A program made the translations under genes and the position numbers. From NCBI GenBank assembly GCA_017856115.1, contig JAFMFM010000002.1, forward strand, positions 27,187 through 91,186: a DNA stretch of 64,000 nt, in the 5' to 3' direction. The notes under the pieces were generated by a model, which was not told the DNA's origin, made no database searches, and worked only from the letters and a program-made list of their open reading frames with translations. This stretch comes from Actinomycetota bacterium. GTDB taxonomy: Bacteria > Actinomycetota > Acidimicrobiia > Acidimicrobiales > Ilumatobacteraceae. Below, one piece after another: positions 19,352 to 27,470 of this stretch (within the stretch, counting starts at the first letter, position 1; every line of letters begins with the position of its first letter).

Positions 19352-20056
19352 TTGACAACGTCTTTGGCGACGGGTGAAACGACGTCACTTCCCGCCGAAC
19401 CAGCCATTCATCTTGCTGGTGTCGTCGTGGCGCTCGGTGGATTTCCGGCGCTTGCCGGTGTCGATCTCGTCGTTCGTTGCGGTGAATTGGTTGCGCTCCG
19501 TGGTGCCAACGGCACCGGGAAGTCGACACTTCTTCGTCTGTGTGCGGGACTTGCACCGTTGACGCGCGGAAGCGCGCACGTTCTCGGGTTTGACGTGGCA
19601 CGTCAGCGCGACGTCGTGCGAGCGATGGTGGGATTGCTCGGGCATGACAACGGCCTGTACGCCGACCTCACCGCGAGGGAGAACGTGGAATTCGTCGCGC
19701 AACTCGTGGGGGCCGGCACGAACGATGTCGAGTCCGCCCTCGACCGTCTGGGAATCGACTCGCGCGTCGCTGCGGCGCGCGCCGGTGCATTGTCCGCCGG
19801 CCAGCGACGCCGAACGGCGCTGGCCGCACTCGTCGTGCGACGAGCCCGGCTGTGGCTCCTCGACGAGCCGCATGCCGGACTCGATGGCCAAGCACGTGCG
19901 GAGTTGGACGGAATCCTTCGCGACGCCACTCGCAGTGGCGCCACCGTGGTGTACACCACGCACGAATCGGAGGTGTCCGGTGCGCGTATCCCGCGAACCA
20001 TCACGCTGTCGGGTGGAATCGTGGCGCGCGACGTCGATTCGGCGGATCCATCGTGA
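19352..20056 (+). CDS. ccmA: Cytochrome c maturation ABC ATPase CcmA
   Basis: ATPase of the CcmABCD complex that releases haem-loaded CcmE in System I cytochrome c biogenesis. Walker A is GANGTGKST (about 49-57), the signature region LSAGQRRRTALAALV and Walker B LWLLDEPHAGLD. The length of 234 residues is usual for CcmA. It starts at TTG 19352; no ATG or GTG lies before the core domain. It overlaps ccmB by four bases (GTGA). It is called CcmA rather than a generic ATPase because the seven genes behind it form a complete ccm set. Confidence 0.9.
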   Translation: MTTSLATGETTSLPAEPAIHLAGVVVALGGFPALAGVDLVVRCGELVALRGANGTGKSTLLRLCAGLAPLTRGSAHVLGFDVARQRDVVRAMVGLLGHDNGLYADLTARENVEFVAQLVGAGTNDVESALDRLGIDSRVAAARAGALSAGQRRRTALAALVVRRARLWLLDEPHAGLDGQARAELDGILRDATRSGATVVYTTHESEVSGARIPRTITLSGGIVARDVDSADPS

Positions 20057-20733
20057 ACGCCATCCTTGCGATTGCCCGAAAGGACCTGCGCATCGAATGG
20101 CGAACTCGAACGTTGCTGGCGCGCGTAGTCCCGTTTGCATTGCTGGTGTTGGTGTTGTTCGCGGTTGCGCTGGATAGCGAGCCACTGCTCCTTCGGGCCG
20201 CCGCCGGATTGGTGTGGTTGGCGATGTTGTTCGCCGCCATGTTGTTGGTGCAACGTTCGTTCGACGTGGAGACCGCGGATCATGCCCTGGATTCGCTGCT
20301 GAGTTTCGTATCGTCGCCGTCGAAAGTGTTCTTCGGGAAGGCCCTGTCGATGTTTGTGCAACTGTTCGCACTGGCCGTGGTGCTGCTCGGTGCCGCGGTG
20401 GTGTTGTACGGGGCTCGCGTCGACGGTGACGGCGTGGTGCTGTTGGTCACGGTGCTGATCACGGCGACGATCGGTCTCTCCGTCGTCGGTACTCTCTATG
20501 GCGTTGTGGTTGCCAACATGAGCGGGCGTGACTCGCTGTTGCCGTTGCTGGCGCTTCCGGTGCTGGCCCCGCTGCTCATCGGTGCGGCTCGTGCCACTGA
20601 GGCTGCTTTGGGCAGCGACACCATCGACCTCGCCAACGGCTGGGCATGGGTGGCCCTGTTGGTGACATATGCCGTGGTGTTCGGTTCGGCCGGGGCAGTG
20701 GCGTTCGCGCCGTTGGCGCAAAGTGATTCGTGA
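20053..20733 (+). CDS. ccmB: Haem exporter-type permease CcmB
   Basis: Membrane partner of CcmA, 226 residues with about six helices. The start at GTG 20053 (VNAILAIARKDLRIEWR) matches the family's opening KDLxxExR. The frame extends upstream, but that part is a shadow of ccmA. The typical middle segment ERSFDVET-like (here QRSFDVETADHAL) is present. The neighbour order A-B-C-D-E-F-G-H is that of proteobacterial operons. Confidence 0.9.
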   Translation: MNAILAIARKDLRIEWRTRTLLARVVPFALLVLVLFAVALDSEPLLLRAAAGLVWLAMLFAAMLLVQRSFDVETADHALDSLLSFVSSPSKVFFGKALSMFVQLFALAVVLLGAAVVLYGARVDGDGVVLLVTVLITATIGLSVVGTLYGVVVANMSGRDSLLPLLALPVLAPLLIGAARATEAALGSDTIDLANGWAWVALLVTYAVVFGSAGAVAFAPLAQSDS

Positions 20734-20734
20734 C

Positions 20735-21472
20735 ATGAAGACGGGCACGACGACCACTCGGGTACTCGGCATTTTCGCGTTGATGATCACCGCGTGGGTG
20801 GTGGTGAGCGCGTTCTTCCTCACACCCGCCGACGTGGTGCAAGGGGATTCGGTTCGCATCATGTATGCACACGTGCCAACCGCGTGGATCGCCTACCTCG
20901 CGTTCGTTACCACCGCCGTGGCATCGGGGTTGTCGCTTGCCCGCAAACACCGAACGCTCGGATTCGATCGTGTGGCCGGAGCATCGGCGGAGGTCGGCGT
21001 TCTGTTCATGGCGATGACGCTCATCACCGGAAGTTTGTGGGGACGTCTGACGTGGGGGACGTTCTGGCAGTGGGATCCACGATTGACGACGACGCTGTTT
21101 CTCTTCGTCACCTACGTCGGCTACCTCGCCATTCGCCGAGTCGATGTCGATCCCGTACGACGTGCGCGCCGCAGCTCGGTAATCGCCCTGCTGGCGGTGT
21201 TGGAGATTCCGCTCGTGCATTTTTCCGTGGTGCTGTGGCGCTCGTTGCACCAGGAGGCCAGCGTGCTCAACACCGACGGGGATGTTCGATTGGACGACCT
21301 CATGTTGTTTACGTTGTTCTCGGGGGTGGTGGCATTCACCCTGATCTTCGTGTGGCTGGTGGTGCACCGCCAGCGCCTCGCCGCGATGAGCGACGTTGAA
21401 CGTTTGGTGGGTTTGGACGTCGCAATCACCGCGCGCCGGGCAGAGAGCACGGTTGGTGGGGGTGGAAGATGA
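20735..21472 (+). CDS. ccmC: Haem-handling membrane protein CcmC
   Basis: Loads haem onto CcmE from the outer face of the membrane. The tryptophan-rich WWD motif WGTFWQWDPRLT is at about residues 107-118, between two haem-ligand histidine regions (AHVPTAW near 48 and LVHFSVV near 167). There are six helices and 245 residues. ATG 20735 is chosen; the upstream frame is a shadow of ccmB. It starts one base after the ccmB stop and overlaps ccmD by four bases. Confidence 0.93.
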   Translation: MKTGTTTTRVLGIFALMITAWVVVSAFFLTPADVVQGDSVRIMYAHVPTAWIAYLAFVTTAVASGLSLARKHRTLGFDRVAGASAEVGVLFMAMTLITGSLWGRLTWGTFWQWDPRLTTTLFLFVTYVGYLAIRRVDVDPVRRARRSSVIALLAVLEIPLVHFSVVLWRSLHQEASVLNTDGDVRLDDLMLFTLFSGVVAFTLIFVWLVVHRQRLAAMSDVERLVGLDVAITARRAESTVGGGGR

Positions 21473-21603
21473 AGGACCTCGGATTCATTCTCGCCAGCTG
21501 GATCATCACCCTCGGCTCCATCGGCGTGCTCGCGATCATGACCCTGCGTCGCGCTCGCGAGTTGTCGTCTCGAATCCCCGACGAGCACAAGCCATGGGTG
21601 TGA
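21469..21603 (+). CDS. ccmD: Small membrane subunit CcmD, 44 residues
   Basis: Tiny gene overlapping the ccmC stop (ATGA) and ending seven bases before ccmE. Translation gives MKDLGFILASWIITLGS, one membrane helix (about residues 5-25), then a basic, Arg-rich tail (TLRRARELSSR). Position, size, single helix and charged tail are the accepted criteria for CcmD, whose sequence is poorly conserved. In E. coli CcmD holds CcmC and CcmE together and releases holo-CcmE. Confidence 0.85.
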   Translation: MKDLGFILASWIITLGSIGVLAIMTLRRARELSSRIPDEHKPWV

Positions 21604-21610
21604 GATAGCC

Positions 21611-22069
21611 GTGGACCTCACACCCCGAAGCACTCCCGAGCCTCGGTCGACGTCGCGGCGACTACTTCCGATCTTGGTGGCGGTGCTGGCAACGGTGTCG
21701 GGACTGGTCATCGTGGTGATGTTCCTTACGTCGTCGATCGACTACTACTGCAACGTCGACGAGGTTGGCGTTCGCGACGGTTGCGACGACACTCGCCGAG
21801 TGCGCGTACAGGGTTCCGTCGATGAAGGAAGCCTGCAAATGAGGGCGGGCAACACGTCGTTCGTCATGTCGTTCAACGGTGTGTCGCTACCGGTCGACTA
21901 CGAAGGGGAGCCCGGCGGCGTATTCCAGGAGTGCATTCCGGTGGTGGCACACGGGAGGATCGTCGACGGAGTACTCATGGCGACTCGGATCGAGGTGAAG
22001 CACTCCAACGAGTACGAGGCGGAGAATGCCGACCGTCTCGAAGAGGCCGAGAAGTCGGCATGCTCGTAG
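21611..22069 (+). CDS. ccmE: Haem chaperone CcmE
   Basis: Membrane-anchored chaperone that covalently binds haem. A single helix (about 18-40) is followed by an extracytoplasmic OB-fold domain (RVRVQGSV, SFNGVSLPVDYEG, VVAHGRI). The haem handle is KHSNEY, His131 and Tyr135, with the H-x3-Y spacing of HDENY in E. coli. It is unusual in having four extracytoplasmic cysteines (47, 58, 108, 151), which could form disulfides. The start is GTG at 21611, and the 3' end overlaps ccmF by ten bases. Confidence 0.9.
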   Translation: MDLTPRSTPEPRSTSRRLLPILVAVLATVSGLVIVVMFLTSSIDYYCNVDEVGVRDGCDDTRRVRVQGSVDEGSLQMRAGNTSFVMSFNGVSLPVDYEGEPGGVFQECIPVVAHGRIVDGVLMATRIEVKHSNEYEAENADRLEEAEKSACS

Positions 22070-24012
22070 CCAGCGTTTCGGCGCAGTTGGGTCGGGCATT
22101 CCTGCTCGTTGGTTTTCTCGCCGCGTTCTTCGGTGCATTCGCCGCTGCGGTGGGGGCACGACGAGGCGATCCCAAGACGTTGCGGCTGGTGCCGCGTTTC
22201 GTGACTCTGTCGGTGGTGATGGCGGTCGCTGCCTTCGCGGTGATGGAGTGGGCGATGATCACCCGCGATTTTTCGCTGCTGTACGTGCAGAAGGTTGGTT
22301 CGTATTCGACGCCTGCCTTGTACAACTTTGCCGCAGTATGGAGTGCACTCGAAGGATCCATCCTCATGTGGGTGCTGGTGCTCGCGGGCTACGTCGCCGC
22401 GGTTGCCTGGTGGATGCGTCGTCGATTCTCGGAACCGCTCGTGGGTTGGGCACTGGCAGTGATGCTGGCCGTGCTGGCGTACTTCTTCTTGTTGTCGTTC
22501 GGTCCGGCAAATCCGTTCGTGGTCGGACCGCCGGGTGTCCTCGATGGACCGGGCCCGAACCCCTTGCTGCAAAATCACGTCCTCGTCATGTTCCACCCTC
22601 CGATCTTGTACCTCGGCTACGTGGGCATGACGGTGCCGTTCGCGTTCGCGTTGGCCGCCCTGATCGCCGGAAAAGTAGAGGATGGATGGTTGCACCTCAC
22701 CCGTCGTTGGACGGTGGCCGCATGGGGATTCCTGACCTTTGGGATTGCCCTCGGTGGCTGGTGGAGTTACGAAGTCCTCGGTTGGAGTGGTGTATGGGCC
22801 TGGGACCCGGTGGAGAATGCATCCCTGCTGCCGTGGATCACCGGAACCGCCTACATCCACTCGGTGATGGTGCAGGAGCGTCGTGGACTCCTGCGCGTCT
22901 GGAACGTGTCGCTGCTGATTGCAACGTTCAGTCTGACCATCCTCGGAACCTTCCTCACACGTTCGGGTGTGTTGAACAGCGTTCATGCGTTCTCCGAAAG
23001 TGACATCGGTCCGTGGCTGCTCGCGATGTTTGCCGTGGTGGTGGCGGTTTCCCTGGTGCTCGTGTTCTTGCGAGGCGATCAACTGCGAGCCAGCGGAGCG
23101 GTGGACTCGGTGTTCTCGCGGGAAGGTGCGTTCCTGGTGAACAACGTGCTCTTTGCGGTCTTTGCCTTCGTGGTGCTGCTCGGAACCGTGTTCCCCCTCG
23201 TGGTGGAGGCGATTCAGCAACGACAGATCGTGGTGGGTGAGCCGTTCTTCGACCGGCTCACGATTCCGATTGGGCTGACGATGTTGTTCATCATGGCCGT
23301 GGCTCCGGTGCTGCCGTGGCGTCGTGACGGGAGCGACCTGCTCTCGCAACGATTGCTCGGTCCGGCACTCGTCGGTGTTGCCTCGTTGACCTTCTCCATT
23401 GCAGTTGGGGCGACCGGTCTCGCCCCACTGCTGGCCTTCGGGCTCGGTGGTTTTGCGGGGGGCAGCGCACTTCGCCATCTGGTACGTGCGGTTCGGGTGC
23501 AACGACTTCGCGGATTCGTCGGCAGGGCCAACGGAGGAATGGTGGTACACCTCGGGGTGATCCTCATCTGCGTGGCGCTCGCCGCGTCGAACTCATTCAC
23601 CCGAAGCCAGGAAATCGATCTCGTTGCCGGAAAGACGGCGCGCTTTGCGGGGCATACGTTCGAATTGATGGACGTGGTGGAGGTGCGGGACCAGCGCAGT
23701 ACGTCGGTGCGTGCGTTGGTGAGCGTGGACGGAGGAAAGGCCTATGCGCCATCGATCACCAAGTACACGCGCATCGGCATGAACGTGGGTACTCCCTCCG
23801 TTCGCACCAGCTTTAGTCACGACGTGTATCTCACGCTGGAGCCACCGGTACGACAGGATTCGGGCCAAGCGCGCATCAAGGTGTTCGTCAAACCGATGAT
23901 CCTGTGGCTATGGATCGGAACCTTCGTGATGGCGTTGGGCACGGTGCTCGCCGTACTTCCCGGTCGACGACGATCGATTCACGACATTCGCGACGAGGTG
24001 GTCGATCGATGA
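22060..24012 (+). CDS. ccmF: Cytochrome c haem lyase subunit CcmF
   Basis: Core of the System I synthetase that transfers haem from CcmE to apocytochrome. It has 650 residues and about 14-15 membrane helices. The WWD motif region is GWSGVWAWDPVENASLLPW (about residues 241-259), flanked by conserved histidines including HPPILYLGY (near 183) and YIHSVMVQERR. A periplasmic domain near the C-terminus starts around residue 520. I start at ATG 22060 inside the end of ccmE because the family begins close to the first helix. The stop overlaps ccmG by four bases. Confidence 0.95.
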   Translation: MLVASVSAQLGRAFLLVGFLAAFFGAFAAAVGARRGDPKTLRLVPRFVTLSVVMAVAAFAVMEWAMITRDFSLLYVQKVGSYSTPALYNFAAVWSALEGSILMWVLVLAGYVAAVAWWMRRRFSEPLVGWALAVMLAVLAYFFLLSFGPANPFVVGPPGVLDGPGPNPLLQNHVLVMFHPPILYLGYVGMTVPFAFALAALIAGKVEDGWLHLTRRWTVAAWGFLTFGIALGGWWSYEVLGWSGVWAWDPVENASLLPWITGTAYIHSVMVQERRGLLRVWNVSLLIATFSLTILGTFLTRSGVLNSVHAFSESDIGPWLLAMFAVVVAVSLVLVFLRGDQLRASGAVDSVFSREGAFLVNNVLFAVFAFVVLLGTVFPLVVEAIQQRQIVVGEPFFDRLTIPIGLTMLFIMAVAPVLPWRRDGSDLLSQRLLGPALVGVASLTFSIAVGATGLAPLLAFGLGGFAGGSALRHLVRAVRVQRLRGFVGRANGGMVVHLGVILICVALAASNSFTRSQEIDLVAGKTARFAGHTFELMDVVEVRDQRSTSVRALVSVDGGKAYAPSITKYTRIGMNVGTPSVRTSFSHDVYLTLEPPVRQDSGQARIKVFVKPMILWLWIGTFVMALGTVLAVLPGRRRSIHDIRDEVVDR

Positions 24013-24545
24013 AGACGGCACGAATCGGAGCAATCGGTGTCGCCGCGGCGATGACGATGTTCGTCGTGTTGTTGCTACGAACCGACGGTGATGCCGGAGT
24101 CGGCGCACGGTCGCCTTTGCTGGGTCAGCCCGCACCCGCCGTGATCACCACCACCATCGACGATCGCTCCTTCGATTTGACCCGCCGAAAGGGTTCCTGG
24201 GTGGTGTTCAACTTCTTCAATTCCACCTGCGTGCCCTGCATCGCCGAGCACCCGGCACTGCTCTCCTTCGTCGCGAAGGAGGCGGCCCGCAGCGACGGTG
24301 TGGAGATGTACACCGTGGTGAACGACGATGCCGACGACGCCGTCCGGGCGTTCTTCGCCGCAAACGGCGGGGACTGGCCGAAACTTCGCGACAGCGATGG
24401 CGCGATTGCGGTGGCGTTCGGGGTCGCCAAGGTTCCCGAAACGTGGATCATCGATCCGAACGGGTTCGTGCGACTACGCATCATGGGTTCGGTGGTCGAG
24501 GGAGTGTTGGAAGATCAGATGGCCTCCTTGCGGGCGAGCGAGTAA
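24009..24545 (+). CDS. ccmG: Thioredoxin-like CcmG/ResA-type thiol reductase
   Basis: Membrane-tethered reductase that keeps the apocytochrome CxxCH thiols reduced. An N-terminal helix (about 5-22) anchors the thioredoxin fold. The active site is TCVPC with Cys74 and Cys77, and the cis-proline loop is KVPETWII. It has 178 residues. The ATG overlaps the ccmF stop. A second TlpA-like protein lies at 45.8 kb next to DsbB, so the organism seems to have separate reducing and oxidising thiol systems outside the membrane. Confidence 0.9.
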   Translation: MKTARIGAIGVAAAMTMFVVLLLRTDGDAGVGARSPLLGQPAPAVITTTIDDRSFDLTRRKGSWVVFNFFNSTCVPCIAEHPALLSFVAKEAARSDGVEMYTVVNDDADDAVRAFFAANGGDWPKLRDSDGAIAVAFGVAKVPETWIIDPNGFVRLRIMGSVVEGVLEDQMASLRASE

Positions 24546-24550
24546 CGCAA

Positions 24551-25507
24551 GTGGAGACGCGGCGTACACGTTCGGTTCGTCGCGTGGTCTGGGGTGGCAT
24601 TGCGCTCGTCACCATCGCAGCGTTGTCGTTCGGCTCGCTTCGAGACGCTGGCCCCCTCACCCAGCAAGACCGAATCGACTCGGTAACCAAGCGAATCGCA
24701 TGCCCGACCTGCGACGGAGAGAGCGTGTTCGTGTCGCGTGCATCGGCGGCACAGGCCATTCGCGCGGAGGTGGCCCGACAAGTGGGTGACGGAGTTCGTT
24801 CGGACGATGAAATCGTCGCCTACATCGCCGACCGATTCGGGGGAGAAGTGTTGTTGGTGCCGCGCGGAGAAGGACTGGATGCACTCATCTGGGTTTTGCC
24901 GGTGCTCGTCTCGGTGGTGCTCATCATCGGTCTCGCCGCCGCGTTTCGTCGTTGGCGTCGTGTCGAACCTGTGGCACCATCACGTCGTCGCTCGTGGATG
25001 GTTGGCGTCGGCGTTGCGATCGTGGTTGGTGTCGGTGGCGGCGTGCTGGTGGCGCGCCAAGCGGGACAACGCCTACCGCTACAAACGGCCACCGGAGGAA
25101 TAGAAGACAGCACGGCATCGTTGTTGGCCCAGGCACGACTCGCAGGTGGTGCCGACGTCACGTCGGCGATCGAACTTTACGGTCGCGTGCTCGAGACCGA
25201 CCCCGACAACGTGGAAGCACTCACGTACCGGGCATGGCTGATCATGTTGTCGGCCCGACAATTCGACGAATCATTGCGCAACCAGGCGTATGCATCCACC
25301 ATCACCGCGCTCGGGCGCGCAATCGAGCTCGACCCCGGATACCCCGACGCCATGTGTTTTTTGGGCATCGTGGTGTTCCGGGATGGTGGGGATGCCGCAT
25401 CGGCCAAGGAGTTCGTCGATCGATGTCTTGATCGCGAGCCACCAGCCGAGGTTCGTGGTTTGGTGGAGGCATTGAAGAAGGAAGTCGACGACGTACTCGG
25501 CGAGTGA
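24551..25507 (+). CDS. ccmH: CcmH-TPR fusion (CcmH plus CcmI/CycH-like domain)
   Basis: Joins two System I functions in 318 residues. After a first helix (about 12-29) comes the CcmH domain with redox motif CPTCDGES (Cys51, Cys54) and ADRFGGEVLLVPR, then a helix (about 105-125) that closes CcmH. A third helix (about 140-160) and a TPR region (about 185-310, with VLETDPDNVEALTYRAW and AIELDPGYPDAMCFLGIV) resemble the CcmI part that holds apocytochrome. GTG 24551 is the first start codon past the ccmG stop. In E. coli these are separate proteins or CcmH-NrfG-like fusions. Confidence 0.88.
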   Translation: METRRTRSVRRVVWGGIALVTIAALSFGSLRDAGPLTQQDRIDSVTKRIACPTCDGESVFVSRASAAQAIRAEVARQVGDGVRSDDEIVAYIADRFGGEVLLVPRGEGLDALIWVLPVLVSVVLIIGLAAAFRRWRRVEPVAPSRRRSWMVGVGVAIVVGVGGGVLVARQAGQRLPLQTATGGIEDSTASLLAQARLAGGADVTSAIELYGRVLETDPDNVEALTYRAWLIMLSARQFDESLRNQAYASTITALGRAIELDPGYPDAMCFLGIVVFRDGGDAASAKEFVDRCLDREPPAEVRGLVEALKKEVDDVLGE

Positions 25508-25530
25508 CGCCGCTGCGAGTCACCAATGCT

Positions 25531-26010
25531 TCAGTCGTCGTGGGGTGGCGGCCAAGCGCGCGCTTCGACGAAACGACCGTCCACGCGTTCGAGCACCCAC
25601 ACGCTGCCCTTGCCCCACTGCGGCGCGCCGTCGACCCGCATGCCGGCGGCAACGAAGTGCTCGATGATGGCCGGAATCACGTCACCATGGCTGCACATCA
25701 CCGCGCGATCGGGCAGGTCGTACAGCAGATCGAGAAGCACGGCGTCGGCTTCGACACGATCGCTTCCGAACTCTGCGAGACGTTCGTCGATGGTGACATG
25801 AACGTCGAGTGCGAGTGCAAGCGGCTCGATGGTCTGCACGCAGCGAAGGTACGGACTCGACACCACCACGCTCGGCGACACTGCGGCGAGTCGTCGGCAA
25901 AGATCGAGCGCCTGTTTGTGACCGGCAACCGTGAGTGGACGATCGATGTCGTTGCCGTCGAAGTCGGATCGTGAGCCCGCCTTGGCGTGTCGTACGAGGT
26001 ACAAGGGCAC
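25531..26010 (-). CDS. sixA: SixA-like histidine phosphatase
   Basis: Histidine-phosphatase superfamily member of 159 residues. The catalytic motif is VRHAKAG (RHG-type, His8), the second conserved Arg/Ser region is VVSSPYLRCVQT, and the later His is MCSHGDVIPA. RHA instead of RHG and the short length fit SixA, which dephosphorylates phosphohistidine proteins. The GTG start has TAGGTT six bases upstream, so it is probably leaderless. It converges on the ccm operon. Confidence 0.85.
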   Translation of the reverse strand: MPLYLVRHAKAGSRSDFDGNDIDRPLTVAGHKQALDLCRRLAAVSPSVVVSSPYLRCVQTIEPLALALDVHVTIDERLAEFGSDRVEADAVLLDLLYDLPDRAVMCSHGDVIPAIIEHFVAAGMRVDGAPQWGKGSVWVLERVDGRFVEARAWPPPHDD

Positions 26011-26016
26011 CGCGGC

Positions 26017-26022
26017 AACCTA
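26017..26022 (-). promoter_or_regulatory. Putative -10 element for leaderless sixA
   Basis: On the minus strand TAGGTT, six bases (GCCGCG), then the GTG start at 26010. No ribosome site is present. Confidence 0.4.
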
Positions 26023-26031
26023 GTGGGCGAA

Positions 26032-26077
26032 GGTGAACGACTTCCGCCCTGGTCGGTGAACGACTTCAGCCGCGGTC
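26032..26077 (+). repeat. Imperfect 23-bp tandem repeat in a divergent promoter region
   Basis: Two adjacent copies, 26032-26054 and 26055-26077, share 20 of 23 bases and both begin GGTGAACGACTTC. They lie between sixA and the molybdopterin-fold gene, ending 15 bases before the latter's GTG. They could be a duplicated operator or slippage. Confidence 0.7.
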
Positions 26078-26092
26078 GTGGCACACTGAGAC

Positions 26093-26704
26093 GTGGGATT
26101 TTTCGACCGTAATCGCGCAGAAGTCGCAGCGAAGGGGTTCGACCCCAAGCGTTTGCCGCCGGGGCAGTACCTCACGGAGCGTTTTCCGGTGCTGCACGTG
26201 GGGGACGTACCGACCTACGCGCCGGGCGAGTGGTCGCTGCACATCGGTGGTGCCGTTGCGTCGCCCTACACATTGACTTACGAACAGTTGTTGGACTTGC
26301 CGTCGACAACGCTCACCGTTGACATCCACTGCGTGACCAAATGGTCGAAATTCGACACCGTGTGGAGGGGAGTACGTGTGCGAGACCTGTTCGAGCGCGC
26401 CGGCATCAGTTCCGAGGCGTCGCACGTGATGGCTCACGCGGAGTACGGCTACACGGCCAACTTGCCGCTCGCCGATGCAACTCGCGACGACTCGCTCGTG
26501 GCGTACCAGTACGACGGAGCCGACATCGAGCCGATTCACGGCGGTCCGGTGCGCTTGTTCATCCCGCATCTGTATTTTTGGAAATCAGCGAAGTGGCTAC
26601 GCGGGCTCGAAGCCACCATGGAGGACGCCCCCGGCTTCTGGGAGCAGAACGGCTACCACATGTATGGAGACCCGTTCCTCGAGCAACGATTCTGGGGTGA
26701 CTGA
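26093..26704 (+). CDS. Sulfite-oxidase-fold molybdopterin-binding protein (YedY/MsrP-like), cytoplasmic
   Basis: Oxidoreductase molybdopterin-binding domain of 203 residues. The Mo-ligand cysteine lies in DIHCVTKWSKFD. HAEYGYTANLPL and GGPVRLFIPHLYFWKSAKWLRG are family blocks. Unlike MsrP/YedY there is no twin-arginine signal peptide, and the protein starts straight at RNRAEVAAKG, so it should stay in the cytoplasm. The start is GTG 26093. Substrate is unknown. It ends three bases from the convergent regulator gene. Confidence 0.88.
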   Translation: MGFFDRNRAEVAAKGFDPKRLPPGQYLTERFPVLHVGDVPTYAPGEWSLHIGGAVASPYTLTYEQLLDLPSTTLTVDIHCVTKWSKFDTVWRGVRVRDLFERAGISSEASHVMAHAEYGYTANLPLADATRDDSLVAYQYDGADIEPIHGGPVRLFIPHLYFWKSAKWLRGLEATMEDAPGFWEQNGYHMYGDPFLEQRFWGD

Positions 26705-26707
26705 GCG

Positions 26708-27457
26708 CTACCCAATACGGTCGTGCAGGGTCGTTTCGCAGAAGCGATCACCCTGAGGCAACGAAGCGGACGTCTCCGGCGACGTTTCGCCGTACAACGT
26801 GTCGAGCATTCCCTTCACCATGCCTCGGTCGACGGCGCAGATCACCGGATGCTCGATTGCGACGTCTCCGAATGGACAGTGGTTGTTGATGATTCGCAAC
26901 TTGTTCTGTCGCTTCTCCGCGTGTGCAGCAAATCCGTGCGCAGTGAGTGCATCGGCAACGCGCTGGAGTGCCGAGCGCAACGAGCGTTGACCGGCAGCGA
27001 CATCGTCCCCCGTCAAGCCGGCGGCCATTGCGTGCCCGTACTTGCGACCCACCTCCTCGGCCATGGCTTCGGCGGCGTCGCGAGGCAATCGCTCGAGAGC
27101 CTCGCCGAGGAGCGACAACACCAAGTCGTCGCTGCGAACGGGAAACTGCATCGGCTCGGTGGTCGTCACCGGGCGGTACCGCTTGGATGGGCGTCCGGCT
27201 CCGGCGTGCTCCGCACGCGCAACTTCCACCTCGAGGTAGCCCCCGGCGGCGAGCTTGTCGAGATGATGTCGCGCGACGTTCGGGTGCACATCGAACCGTT
27301 CGGCAACCTGACTGGCAGTGACACCCTGGGCGGCGTCGCGAACGAACAAGTACACCGCACGACGCGTGGGATCACCAAATGCGGAGGTGATGGCGGATAC
27401 CTGCGAGGCGAATGCGCCACCGGTCACGCTGCTCGCCGCGGACTTGATGCGCGTCAC
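26708..27457 (-). CDS. sufR: SufR-like iron-sulfur-sensing HTH regulator
   Basis: Transcriptional regulator of 249 residues. The winged HTH at about 28-75 includes FGDPTRRAVYLFVRD and VAERFDVHPNVARHHLDKL. A central linker is followed by a C-terminal domain with cysteines 194, 207 and 240. Cys194-x12-Cys207 and a GDRFC motif match the Fe-S ligand layout of SufR repressors. It is divergent from the Fe-S carrier gene mrp with 22 bases between, so one operator could govern both. No suf operon is in the window. The call is by architecture and context. Confidence 0.78.
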   Translation of the reverse strand: MTRIKSAASSVTGGAFASQVSAITSAFGDPTRRAVYLFVRDAAQGVTASQVAERFDVHPNVARHHLDKLAAGGYLEVEVARAEHAGAGRPSKRYRPVTTTEPMQFPVRSDDLVLSLLGEALERLPRDAAEAMAEEVGRKYGHAMAAGLTGDDVAAGQRSLRSALQRVADALTAHGFAAHAEKRQNKLRIINNHCPFGDVAIEHPVICAVDRGMVKGMLDTLYGETSPETSASLPQGDRFCETTLHDRIG

Positions 27458-27461
27458 GCGA

Positions 27462-27470
27462 TTAGCCTAA
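27462..27470. promoter_or_regulatory. Shared, near-symmetrical -10 element for sufR and mrp
   Basis: TTAGCCTAA lies in the 22-base gap. On the minus strand TAGGCT (27464-27469) is six bases from the sufR GTG. On the plus strand TAGCCT (27463-27468) is 11 bases from the mrp ATG. Both genes could thus start from one overlapping element, with (near-)leaderless mRNAs. Confidence 0.45.

Noticed and set aside
21898..23550. A 550-codon open frame on the minus strand inside ccmF
   Set aside because: His/Arg/Gln/Glu-rich translation typical of the mirror of a GC-rich gene; ccmF on the other strand has clear motifs.
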